A program made the position numbers and the translations under genes. Under the pieces are notes generated by a model. That model was not told where the DNA came from. It was given only the letters and a program-made list of their open reading frames with translations, and ran no database searches. DNA of 64,000 bases from Sandaracinaceae bacterium (lineage in GTDB: Bacteria; Myxococcota_A; Polyangia; Polyangiales; Sandaracinaceae): the NCBI GenBank assembly GCA_040218145.1, contig JAVJQK010000109.1, positions 124,001-188,000 on the forward strand. Reading direction: 5' to 3'. Positions 35,590 through 43,299 of this stretch are shown piece by piece. Every line of letters starts with the position of its first letter. Within the stretch, counting starts at the first letter, position 1.

Positions 35590-37635
35590 ATGTCCTCCTC
35601 TCCCTCGAAGCGCCTCGGCCGCGTCGGCACGTTCTCATTGGGGATCGCCCGCATCCCAGACCTGGCGACCATGCTCGACGCAGACGCGGTGGTGTGGCCA
35701 GCGCCTGCTCGACGGATAGACACGGTCGTCGGGTGGGGACGAAAGCCGAACACCCGCACGGCGCGCGCGTTCGCGGCGAGGCGAGGGCTCCCGTTCCTCG
35801 CGCTGGAGGATGGCTTCCTCCGCTCGGTGGGGCTCGGCGTAGAGGGCGATCCGCCTCTGTCGGTGGTCGTGGACGAGGAGGGCATCTACTACGACGCCAG
35901 TCGCCCCTCCACGCTCGAGCGGCTGGTCCGAGAGACTCGACTCGACGACGACGAAGCGGCGCGGGCTGCGGCGGCGATCGACGCGATGCTCGGCGCGAAG
36001 CTCTCCAAGTACAACGACGCGCCCGTCCTCGCGCTCCCGAGGACCTCGCGTCAGCGCGTCCTCGTGGTGGACCAGACCGCGAACGACATGTCACTCGAGC
36101 TGGGACGAGCGTCCGGGTTCGACACGATGCTCAGGGCGGCGATCGACGAGAACCCCGAGGCGGAGATCATCCTCAAGACGCATCCGGACGTCGCCGTGGG
36201 CCGGAAGCGTGGCCACTATTCTCGACGAGACGCGGGCGGTCGCGTCGTCCTACGCACCGAGCGCGAGAACCCGATCTCACTGCTCGAGCAGGTCGACCGG
36301 GTCTACGTCATGACGTCGCTCCTGGGCTTCGAGGCGCTCCTGGCAGAGAAGCCCGTCGTCTGCTTCGGGGCGCCCTTCTACGCGGGCTGGGGTTTGACCG
36401 ACGACCGCGGGGACGTTCCGTTGGAGCGGCGTGGGTCAGCATCAGTCGAGCAACTGTTCTGGTCGGCCTACGCGCGCTACACGCGCTACCGTGATCCGGA
36501 GACGGGCGAGCGATGCGAAGTCGAGCGCGTCATCGAACACCTCCGCCTGCAGCGAGAGGTGGGCGGGGTGAGCGCACGGACGATCGTGGCTGTGGGCTTC
36601 TCGGCCTGGAAGCGCGCGTTTCTTCCGAGCTTCCTCACAGGTCCGGGCGTGGACGTGAAGCTGGTGGATGACGCGCCGGCGGCCGCGAAGCACACGAACG
36701 CTGCCAGCGCGCTGGTGGTCTGGGGCACCGGCCGCGATGACGTCGATCGTCTCGCTCGCGCGCAGCGACTGCCGGTATGGCGCATGGAGGACGGGTTCCT
36801 TCGGTCGGTGGGGCTGGGTTCCGATCTCTACGCCCCGGCATCCCTCGTGGTCGATACGCGCGGGCTCTACTACGACCCCGCCACGGTGAGCGACCTCGAG
36901 CACATCCTGGAGACCGCCGAGTTCGGGCCAGCGCTCCTCGACCGCGCGCGCGCTCTGCGCCAGTCGATCATCGAGGCCCGCGTGAGCAAGTACAATATCG
37001 GCCGCGTCGGACGTGCCATCCGCGCCACGGGGCGGGACGTGGTGCTCGTCGTGGGCCAGGTGGAGGATGACGCCTCCATCGAGCGGGGGTGCATCGACGT
37101 CTCCCGCAACGAAGATCTGCTGCGCCTCGCCCGCATCGCGCGCCCCCACGCTCACGTCGTGTACAAGCCACATCCCGACGTCGTGAGCGGCAACCGCCGC
37201 GACTCACTCCCGCTCGCGGTGGCGAGTCGAATGTGTGACCAGGTCGTGGTGGACGCGAGCCTGCCCGACTGCCTCGCGGCGGCGGACGAGGTTCACACCC
37301 TGACCTCGCTGGTCGGTTTCGAGGCGCTCCTGCGTCGGCTGCCTGTCGTCTGTTACGGGCAGCCGTTCTACGCGGGCTGGGGGCTCACGCTGGATCGCCA
37401 CCCTCACCCGAGGCGCACCCGGCGGCTGAGCTTGGATGAGCTCGTCGCCGGCGCGCTCATTCTCTATCCGCGCTACGTCAGCCCTCGCTCAGGTCGGTAC
37501 ACGACTCCGGAGCACATCGTGACGCACCTGGCGATGTCGAAGGACGAACCCGCGTCGCGACTTGGAGGGACCTGGACGGGTCGACAAGCTCGGAAGCTGA
37601 CCAATCTGGGCAAGGAGCTGTTTCGTGCTCCCTGA
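35590..37635 (+). CDS. kpsC: Dual beta-Kdo transferase KpsC
   Basis: A 681-aa protein made of two related modules. Each repeats the same landmarks: LEDGFLRSVGLG then FGAPFYAGWGLT in the first half, and MEDGFLRSVGLG then YGQPFYAGWGLT in the second. This two-domain layout is that of KpsC, whose two retaining transferases alternate to build the poly-beta-Kdo linker on phosphatidylglycerol. It starts 12 nt after kdsB and overlaps kpsS by 11 nt. Base use looks less GC-biased at third codon positions than in the kds genes before it, by eye. Confidence 0.93.
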   Translation: MSSSPSKRLGRVGTFSLGIARIPDLATMLDADAVVWPAPARRIDTVVGWGRKPNTRTARAFAARRGLPFLALEDGFLRSVGLGVEGDPPLSVVVDEEGIYYDASRPSTLERLVRETRLDDDEAARAAAAIDAMLGAKLSKYNDAPVLALPRTSRQRVLVVDQTANDMSLELGRASGFDTMLRAAIDENPEAEIILKTHPDVAVGRKRGHYSRRDAGGRVVLRTERENPISLLEQVDRVYVMTSLLGFEALLAEKPVVCFGAPFYAGWGLTDDRGDVPLERRGSASVEQLFWSAYARYTRYRDPETGERCEVERVIEHLRLQREVGGVSARTIVAVGFSAWKRAFLPSFLTGPGVDVKLVDDAPAAAKHTNAASALVVWGTGRDDVDRLARAQRLPVWRMEDGFLRSVGLGSDLYAPASLVVDTRGLYYDPATVSDLEHILETAEFGPALLDRARALRQSIIEARVSKYNIGRVGRAIRATGRDVVLVVGQVEDDASIERGCIDVSRNEDLLRLARIARPHAHVVYKPHPDVVSGNRRDSLPLAVASRMCDQVVVDASLPDCLAAADEVHTLTSLVGFEALLRRLPVVCYGQPFYAGWGLTLDRHPHPRRTRRLSLDELVAGALILYPRYVSPRSGRYTTPEHIVTHLAMSKDEPASRLGGTWTGRQARKLTNLGKELFRAP

Positions 37636-38839
37636 CTTCGGAATTACCCACGCGCTCCTCCTCCAGGGCCCGGCGGGGCCCTTCATGCGTCGGTTCGCCG
37701 AGGACCTCCGCGACGCCGGCATCGCGACCACCAAGGTCCACTTCCACGCCGGCGAGGCCGTGTTCTTTCGCGGCCCGGACGCCGTCGCGTTCCGCGGTCG
37801 CTTCGATGAGTTCGCCTCGTTCGTCGACGGCCTCATGGAGGAGCGGGGAATCGACGGGGTGTTCGCGTTCGGTGACTGCCGGCCGCTTCATCGCGTGGCG
37901 TTCGAGGTGGCCGAGCGACGTGGCGCGAAGACGTGGGCGCTCGAGGAAGGGTATCTCCGTCCGGACTGGATCACCGTCGAGCGCTGGGGAGTCAACGGGA
38001 ATTCCCGCATGCCCCGCGACCCGAGCTTTTATCGCGCGCTCGATCTGCCCGAGCCGGACTCGCCAACGCGCGTGGGCCCCTCCTTCCACTACACCAGCTG
38101 GTACTCGACGCTCGCGGCGCTCGCGTTCACCCACCTCAACCGTGGGTTCCCGCACTACCGGCATCACAGGCCCCTGAACGCCTGGTACCACACCTTCGTC
38201 TGGTGCCGGAACGTAGTTCGGAAGAAGCGTTTCCAGCTCGCCGAGCGGGGGATGCTCGAACGCTTCACGGGCGAGCTGTCAGGCCGCTACTTCTTCGTCC
38301 CCCTTCAGGTCCACTGCGACTTTCAGCTGCAGCACTCCCCCTTTGAAGACGTGCTCGAGTTCGTGCACGAGGTCGTCGCCACCTTCGCGGAGCGGGCGCA
38401 CCCCGAACACCATCTCCTCCTCAAACACCACCCGATGGACCGGGCGTATCGCGAGTACGGAGCGCTCTTTCGCGAGCTCGCCCGGCGGCACGACCTCGAA
38501 GGTCGACTGCACTACTGTCACGACCTTCATCTCCCGAGCCTGCTGAGACACGCGATCGGAACGATCACGATCAACAGCACGGTGGGCCTGTCTTCCATTC
38601 ACCATCAGACGCCCGTCGTCTGCCTCGGCACGGCCGTCTACGACATGCCGGGTTTGACCCACCAGGGCGACCTGGCGAGCTTCCTGGACGGACGCCAGCC
38701 GCCCGACGGGACGCTCTACGAACAGTTTCGGCGGTACCTGCTCGCGACCAACCAGGTGAACGGTAGCTTCTACAGGCGCTTGCCGGGTTTCTCGCGCGGG
38801 GCTGGCCTGCGTTGGTTCCCCAATCCACCTCCGGCTTGA
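37625..38839 (+). CDS. kpsS: Beta-Kdo transferase KpsS (capsule linker initiation)
   Basis: A 404-aa protein from GTG 37625, overlapping kpsC by 11 nt. Family landmarks are HALLLQGPAGPFMRRFAEDL near the start, EEGYLRPDWITVERWGVNGN, FFVPLQVHCDFQLQHSPF, LLLKHHPMDR and INSTVGLSSIHHQTPVV. KpsS adds the first Kdo to lysophosphatidylglycerol, and KpsC extends it. Together with KpsC this shows a group-2-type lipid-linker capsule rather than a Wzy-dependent one. Confidence 0.93.
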   Translation: MLPDFGITHALLLQGPAGPFMRRFAEDLRDAGIATTKVHFHAGEAVFFRGPDAVAFRGRFDEFASFVDGLMEERGIDGVFAFGDCRPLHRVAFEVAERRGAKTWALEEGYLRPDWITVERWGVNGNSRMPRDPSFYRALDLPEPDSPTRVGPSFHYTSWYSTLAALAFTHLNRGFPHYRHHRPLNAWYHTFVWCRNVVRKKRFQLAERGMLERFTGELSGRYFFVPLQVHCDFQLQHSPFEDVLEFVHEVVATFAERAHPEHHLLLKHHPMDRAYREYGALFRELARRHDLEGRLHYCHDLHLPSLLRHAIGTITINSTVGLSSIHHQTPVVCLGTAVYDMPGLTHQGDLASFLDGRQPPDGTLYEQFRRYLLATNQVNGSFYRRLPGFSRGAGLRWFPNPPPA

Positions 38840-38871
38840 CCCGGGCCCACGGCCCCGGTACGCGGTGCCGG

Positions 38872-39609
38872 ATGTCCAGCTCGAGCAAGCGCGACGCAGC
38901 GCGAGGCCAGTACCGAACCACGGTGACGGACTGGTCGCGCGTGGCCCCCTACATCCGGTACCGCTACGAGCGCGCCCGCGAGCGTCTGCCCGCCACGGGG
39001 ACCGTCTACGAGCTGGGGTGCGGCATCGGCGTCGGGCTCGCCTATCTGGCCCGCACACGGCCCGATCTGCGATTCGTCGGATTCGAGATGAGCGAGGGGG
39101 CCGTCGAGTACGGCCGCGAGCAGTTCGCGCAGGTGAAGAACCTACGGCTCGAGGTCATCGGCGATGTGGGCGCGCTCGCCCAGCAGCTCGATCCGGGCGC
39201 CTTCCTCGTCGCGCTGGAGGTCCTCGAGCATCTCGACGACGAGACGCTGACGAAGTTCAAGGTCGACGTGATGTCCCGGGTCGACGAGGTGGTGTTCTCC
39301 TTCCCCTACAATCAGCAGAACATCGAGGGCACCGACCACCTCCAGTCTTTCGACATCTATGACATCTTCGAGATCTTCCCCGGCTTCGAGACGATCTTCA
39401 TGCGCCGAGGGTCGATCAAGTTCATCGGACACTGGCGCCGCGCCCCCAGGGCGTACCTGCGAGAGGCGCTGGGCATCGGCGGCGAAGCCAAGTCGGTCCA
39501 GGCCATCGCCAACGTCGAAGCGCGTCGGGATCCGCCTTCAACGACCCGTCGAAGCGGCGCGCGTAGGGGATGGCTCGCCCGACTCGGGCGGCGCCTGGTC
39601 GATGCGTAG
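38872..39609 (+). CDS. SAM-dependent methyltransferase in capsule locus
   Basis: ATG 38872 gives a 245-aa product; an in-frame ATG at 38812 lies inside kpsS. Motif I is VYELGCGIGVGLAYL, with an acidic residue after strand 2 in FVGFEMSEGAVEYG, then LVALEVLEHLDDET. The layout is of small sugar or lipid methyltransferases that cap or decorate polysaccharides. The C-terminus is basic (RRSGARRGWLARLGRRL). Its last 72 nt overlap the convergent beta-helix gene. Methylation of the capsule chain is inferred from position. Confidence 0.85.
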   Translation: MSSSSKRDAARGQYRTTVTDWSRVAPYIRYRYERARERLPATGTVYELGCGIGVGLAYLARTRPDLRFVGFEMSEGAVEYGREQFAQVKNLRLEVIGDVGALAQQLDPGAFLVALEVLEHLDDETLTKFKVDVMSRVDEVVFSFPYNQQNIEGTDHLQSFDIYDIFEIFPGFETIFMRRGSIKFIGHWRRAPRAYLREALGIGGEAKSVQAIANVEARRDPPSTTRRSGARRGWLARLGRRLVDA

Positions 39610-40842
39610 CCACCCCTCCGTGAGCGAGCGATTCCTCGCGACGCTCACGCCCTCGATCGGTTCGCCAATCGCCGCGAGCAGCTCGCTCCCTACGAGCACG
39701 CGTGGCCCCTCGCCCGCTTCGCATCCCCGCTCGCCCAGCCAGTTGCCGACGAATCGGTTGTAGCCATCGAGGATCCGCGCATCGTAGCGGTTGCCCTCGA
39801 AGCGGTTGAACGCGACGGTGTTGAAGCGGGCGTGGTCTCGTCTCCGGGCGCCCCAGACTGGTGGGTCCAGACATACGTCGGAGAGGCAGTCGTTGGTGCT
39901 CAGATCGACGCCCTGGCGAGACGCGAGGATCACCGCCGCGCCCGACTCGGAGCAGTGGCCTCGGAACGAATTCCCTTCGATCCTGTTGTGGTCGGCGGGC
40001 TGGTTGCGAGGCGTGTCGCTCTCGCCGCAGTTCTTGTACAGCGCGATCGCCGCGAAGCGATTGTCCTCGAAGTGATTCCCGACGATGAGGTTGTTCGTGG
40101 ATGCGTCGATCGCGATGGCCTCGCGGCCCAGGCTGCACCGCGACCAACCGTTGTGAACGAACACGCTGTCGCGGATGACCGTGCCCCGACTGTAGGCATC
40201 CAGGTACACGGCCGTCAGCGTGGCGTTCCGCACCTCCACGCGTTCGAGAGTCACGTCCCGCGTGTGGGCGCCGATGTAGATGGCTTCTCCCGCCGCGTCG
40301 AGGATCCGCACGTCGTGGACGCGGAAGCGTCGCAGCCGCTTCTGCGGATCGAAGTCGGTGATGTCGGGCCCGGCGAACACGAGCCCGCGTCTGTAGCCGC
40401 GAAAGGTGCAGTTCGTGATGGTCACGTCTGATGGCGCCGGTACGAGGCTTCGATCGACGTCCAGCGCCCAGGGCATGCGATCCGCGTCCGTCTCGCCTTC
40501 GCCCGAGAGCTCGTTTCCACCGCAGTCAAGGCTGACTCCGGACTGCCTGACCTTGAACCGCATCCGGCGCAACGGTCTGTCCCGTGGACAGAGGGTCACG
40601 CGCCGACCCGCCCACCCCGGGCCGTCTCCGAGATGCACGATGCGTTGATCTCCCCCGACCACTTGCATCGGCAGGTCTTCGACGCGAATGCACGCCTCGG
40701 CGGCCGCAGGGGCGCGAACCCGTTCTGGCGCCGTCGCACAGCTCGTTGGCGACAGCAGCAGCGCCACGACGCAATGCGACCACCGCGGCCACGTGCTAAC
40801 TTTTCGCGTCTTACTTCTTGGCTTTGGGGGCTCTCCGACCAT
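39538..40842 (-). CDS. Parallel beta-helix lipoprotein A (NosD-like)
   Basis: From ATG 40842, 434 aa with a lipoprotein-like signal ending LLLSPTSC after a long basic n-region. The start is uncertain because it coincides with the start of the divergent glycosyltransferase gene; an in-frame ATG at 40884 also exists. The mature part has a run of beta-helix coils with Asn ladders: VRNATLTAVYLDAYSRGTV, SLGREAIAIDASTNNLIVGN, NRFAAIALYKNCGE, AVILASRQG, RYDARILDGYNRFVGN. Such folds are typical of polysaccharide lyases, epimerases and glycan-binding proteins. Catalytic residues were not identified. It is homologous to the gene at 43300-45102. Confidence 0.8.
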   Translation of the reverse strand: MVGEPPKPRSKTRKVSTWPRWSHCVVALLLSPTSCATAPERVRAPAAAEACIRVEDLPMQVVGGDQRIVHLGDGPGWAGRRVTLCPRDRPLRRMRFKVRQSGVSLDCGGNELSGEGETDADRMPWALDVDRSLVPAPSDVTITNCTFRGYRRGLVFAGPDITDFDPQKRLRRFRVHDVRILDAAGEAIYIGAHTRDVTLERVEVRNATLTAVYLDAYSRGTVIRDSVFVHNGWSRCSLGREAIAIDASTNNLIVGNHFEDNRFAAIALYKNCGESDTPRNQPADHNRIEGNSFRGHCSESGAAVILASRQGVDLSTNDCLSDVCLDPPVWGARRRDHARFNTVAFNRFEGNRYDARILDGYNRFVGNWLGERGCEAGEGPRVLVGSELLAAIGEPIEGVSVARNRSLTEGWLRIDQAPPESGEPSPTRAASTGR

Positions 40843-41776
40843 GCTGGTCAACCACGTCCTCTCGAGTGAAGCCCGCTCGGGCATCTTCGACGCGATCTTC
40901 GCCTACTTCGAGCGCTTCAAGCCACCTGGGGCGGAGCTGGCGGTGTCGACGGCGCCGCTCGCGGGCGCCGACCTCCACCACTTCCACCGGCCGCACCTCG
41001 AGACAGACCTGGGCGACAGAGCGGTGGTCACCGTTCACCATGATCCCCGCGACCCCGACCCCTGGGTTCTCTGGGACCGCTTCGCGCCTCGCTACGCCGA
41101 GGCTCGCCACGTCGTCTGCCTCAACAGTGGCCAGCGACGCTTCCTCGAAGAGCGTGGGCTGACGCGGTCCAGCGTCATCCCCCACGGCTACAACGCCGAC
41201 GTGCTCACCCCGAAGGAGGCCGGGCTCGAGGACGGCCCCATCACTCTGGGGGTGGTCTCCAAGTTCTACGAGCGCAGGGTCAAGGGCGAGGCTCTCCTCA
41301 TGGAGATCGCGCGGCGCCTCCATCCGGACTCCTTCCGATGGCTCCTCGTGGGGGAGAACCGGCTCGTGACCGCGGAGGCGCTGAGCCAGCTCGGGTACGA
41401 GGTCCGCCTCTTCGATCACCTCCCCTACCGGCTCTTCGGTCGGCTCTACCACGAGATGGACTTTCTCCTGGTATGCAGCACGTTCGAAGGGGGCCCCGCG
41501 AACATCCCGGAGGCTCTCGGCACGGCTACGCCGGTGATCTCGACCCGGGTCGGATTCGCTCCCGATCTCGTCGAGGACGAGGAGAGCGGCCTCCTCCTTT
41601 CGGGCGACCCCGACCGCGACGCGAAGCGCATCTGGCGCCTCGCGGACGTCGACGATCCTCTCCGTGCCACTCTGGCCGCGGGTGCGCGACGCGCCCGCGA
41701 GGAGACGCCGACGTGGCGGGAGGTGGTGACCCGGCACTTCGAGCTCTACGAGGCGCTGCTCGGAGGTACCCGATGA
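40841..41776 (+). CDS. GT4-type glycosyltransferase
   Basis: ATG 40841 gives 311 aa starting MLVNHVLSSEARSGIFDAIF; GTG 40793 would add MLTFRVLLLGFGGSPT, which could be a first beta strand, so the start is not settled. The C-terminal Rossmann half carries the retaining GT-B signature: SVIPHGYNADVLTP, LGVVSKFYERRVKG, and the nucleotide-sugar motif STFEGGPANIPEALGTATPV (E in FEGGPANIPEA). It probably adds a sugar to the capsule repeat. The short N-terminal domain is unusual for GT4 enzymes (~370 aa). It overlaps the next gene by 4 nt (ATGA). Confidence 0.85.
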   Translation: MLVNHVLSSEARSGIFDAIFAYFERFKPPGAELAVSTAPLAGADLHHFHRPHLETDLGDRAVVTVHHDPRDPDPWVLWDRFAPRYAEARHVVCLNSGQRRFLEERGLTRSSVIPHGYNADVLTPKEAGLEDGPITLGVVSKFYERRVKGEALLMEIARRLHPDSFRWLLVGENRLVTAEALSQLGYEVRLFDHLPYRLFGRLYHEMDFLLVCSTFEGGPANIPEALGTATPVISTRVGFAPDLVEDEESGLLLSGDPDRDAKRIWRLADVDDPLRATLAAGARRAREETPTWREVVTRHFELYEALLGGTR

Positions 41777-43290
41777 GCGGTCACTTTCGCTTCCTGTTCG
41801 CCGACGACATCCACATTCACGAGCGCAACTTCAAGCCGCTTTTTCGCTATGTCGACAAGAAGTCGATACCACTCGAGACTCATCGCGAGCATGATGACCT
41901 GAAGCGCAGGCAGGGAGACTACGACAGCGATCCTGCGCTCAGGCCGCGAGTCGAGGCGTTGCGAGCGCTGGATCGAGACTCGCTGTTCTCCTACGCGCAC
42001 GACCATCGCCTCGTGCCGATTCGTGTCTTTCCCCTGGCTCGGGCGGAGGCCCTGGCCTTCGCGCTGGCGACCCGCGACCACTGGCACGCCTCCCCGGTCT
42101 CCGCCGCCGAGCGCGAGGTGTTCGACCGACTCTATGAGCGCGACCGAGACATCCTGCTCTGGAACATGGCCGCCGCGTGCTTCTGGATAGACGCCTGGAC
42201 GGACACCCTGTCCAGCTTCGACGTCCCCCCGACCCACGCGTTCGTCTTCAGCGGATCCCTCATCTACGGACGAGTTCTGATGGAGCTCTGCAAGCTCCAG
42301 CGGACACGGTGCTTCGTGCTCGAGGCGAGCTTCACGGGCCGCGAGTTCTATCTCGAGGAGCGATACACACCGATCGCGAACCGTTCGAGCATCCGTCACC
42401 GCGCGGTCCGAGACGCCCTGCGCCTCCCGGAGGCGGCCATCCCGCGAATGCGCGAGCGCGCGAAGGCGCTGCAACGCGTCCACCTCGCCGCCAACAAGAA
42501 CGTGCAGCAGCCGGACGCAGCCGACTTGCCTCGATGGGCTGAGCCGGACCGCCCCACATGCCTGGTCCTCGGTCAGGTCGCGAACGACTTCTCGATCATC
42601 GAGCAGAGCAGCGGCTACCTCTCATCGATCGCCTTCTACGGAGAGCTGGTCCAGGGGCTGCTGGACCAGACTCCCTACAACGTGATCTTCAAGGGTCATC
42701 CCTGGGAGCACAAGAAGACGCATCTTCGGCGCCCCCTCACCAAGGAAGCGATGCTCACGCTGCGCGCCTCGCTGCCGGACGCGCAGCAGCAGCGCTTCGC
42801 GGTCCGAGAGCACGACAACCTGGTCTCCATCGGCAACGTCGTCGACCGAGTCGTCCTTCTCAGCTCGCAGGGTGGGATCGAGCTGGCGTACTACTGCGGC
42901 CTCAAGCCGAGCACCCTCGGTCATGCGTTCTGGGGAGGCGCCGGTTTCAGCGACGACTACGCTTCGCTCGACGAGCTTTTCGCCGACATCGCCACGGGAC
43001 GCACCCGTGCGCTCCTCGATCTCGACGAGGTCGAACACCTATACGACTGGCTGACCCGCTATCTCCAGCTTCACCTGGTCACGGAGCGCACGGCTTCCAT
43101 CAGTCAGGTTCAGCGCAAGCTGGAGTCAGCGCCTCAGATCTTGCTCCGAACCGAGCCTCCCAGCTCGGCACAGAGCGCGATCGAGCGTCCCCTCTCCGAG
43201 CGAACGGTCCGCAAGCTCCGCAAGCTCCAGCGCGACCCCCGCTCGTTCTTTCGCGACGCAAAGTGGGTACGCAAACTGCGCGAGCGCTGA
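41773..43290 (+). CDS. Capsule_synth-type protein (KpsS/KpsC-related transferase?)
   Basis: A 505-aa protein. The C-terminal half resembles KpsC/KpsS modules: CLVLGQVANDFSIIEQSSG, YNVIFKGHPWEHKKTH, VVLLSSQGGIELAYYCGL, then LGHAFWGGAGFSDDYASLDE in the place of the FYAGWGLTDD segment. The N-terminal ~230 residues are not recognised. The extreme C-terminus, RKLRKLQRDPRSFFRDAKW, is a basic motif of a kind I associate with membrane-associated capsule enzymes. A third Kdo-transferase-like or phosphotransferase-type enzyme for the serotype-specific chain is the best guess. It is translationally coupled to the glycosyltransferase before it. Confidence 0.75.
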   Translation: MSGHFRFLFADDIHIHERNFKPLFRYVDKKSIPLETHREHDDLKRRQGDYDSDPALRPRVEALRALDRDSLFSYAHDHRLVPIRVFPLARAEALAFALATRDHWHASPVSAAEREVFDRLYERDRDILLWNMAAACFWIDAWTDTLSSFDVPPTHAFVFSGSLIYGRVLMELCKLQRTRCFVLEASFTGREFYLEERYTPIANRSSIRHRAVRDALRLPEAAIPRMRERAKALQRVHLAANKNVQQPDAADLPRWAEPDRPTCLVLGQVANDFSIIEQSSGYLSSIAFYGELVQGLLDQTPYNVIFKGHPWEHKKTHLRRPLTKEAMLTLRASLPDAQQQRFAVREHDNLVSIGNVVDRVVLLSSQGGIELAYYCGLKPSTLGHAFWGGAGFSDDYASLDELFADIATGRTRALLDLDEVEHLYDWLTRYLQLHLVTERTASISQVQRKLESAPQILLRTEPPSSAQSAIERPLSERTVRKLRKLQRDPRSFFRDAKWVRKLRER

Positions 43291-43299
43291 TCCGCGTCC

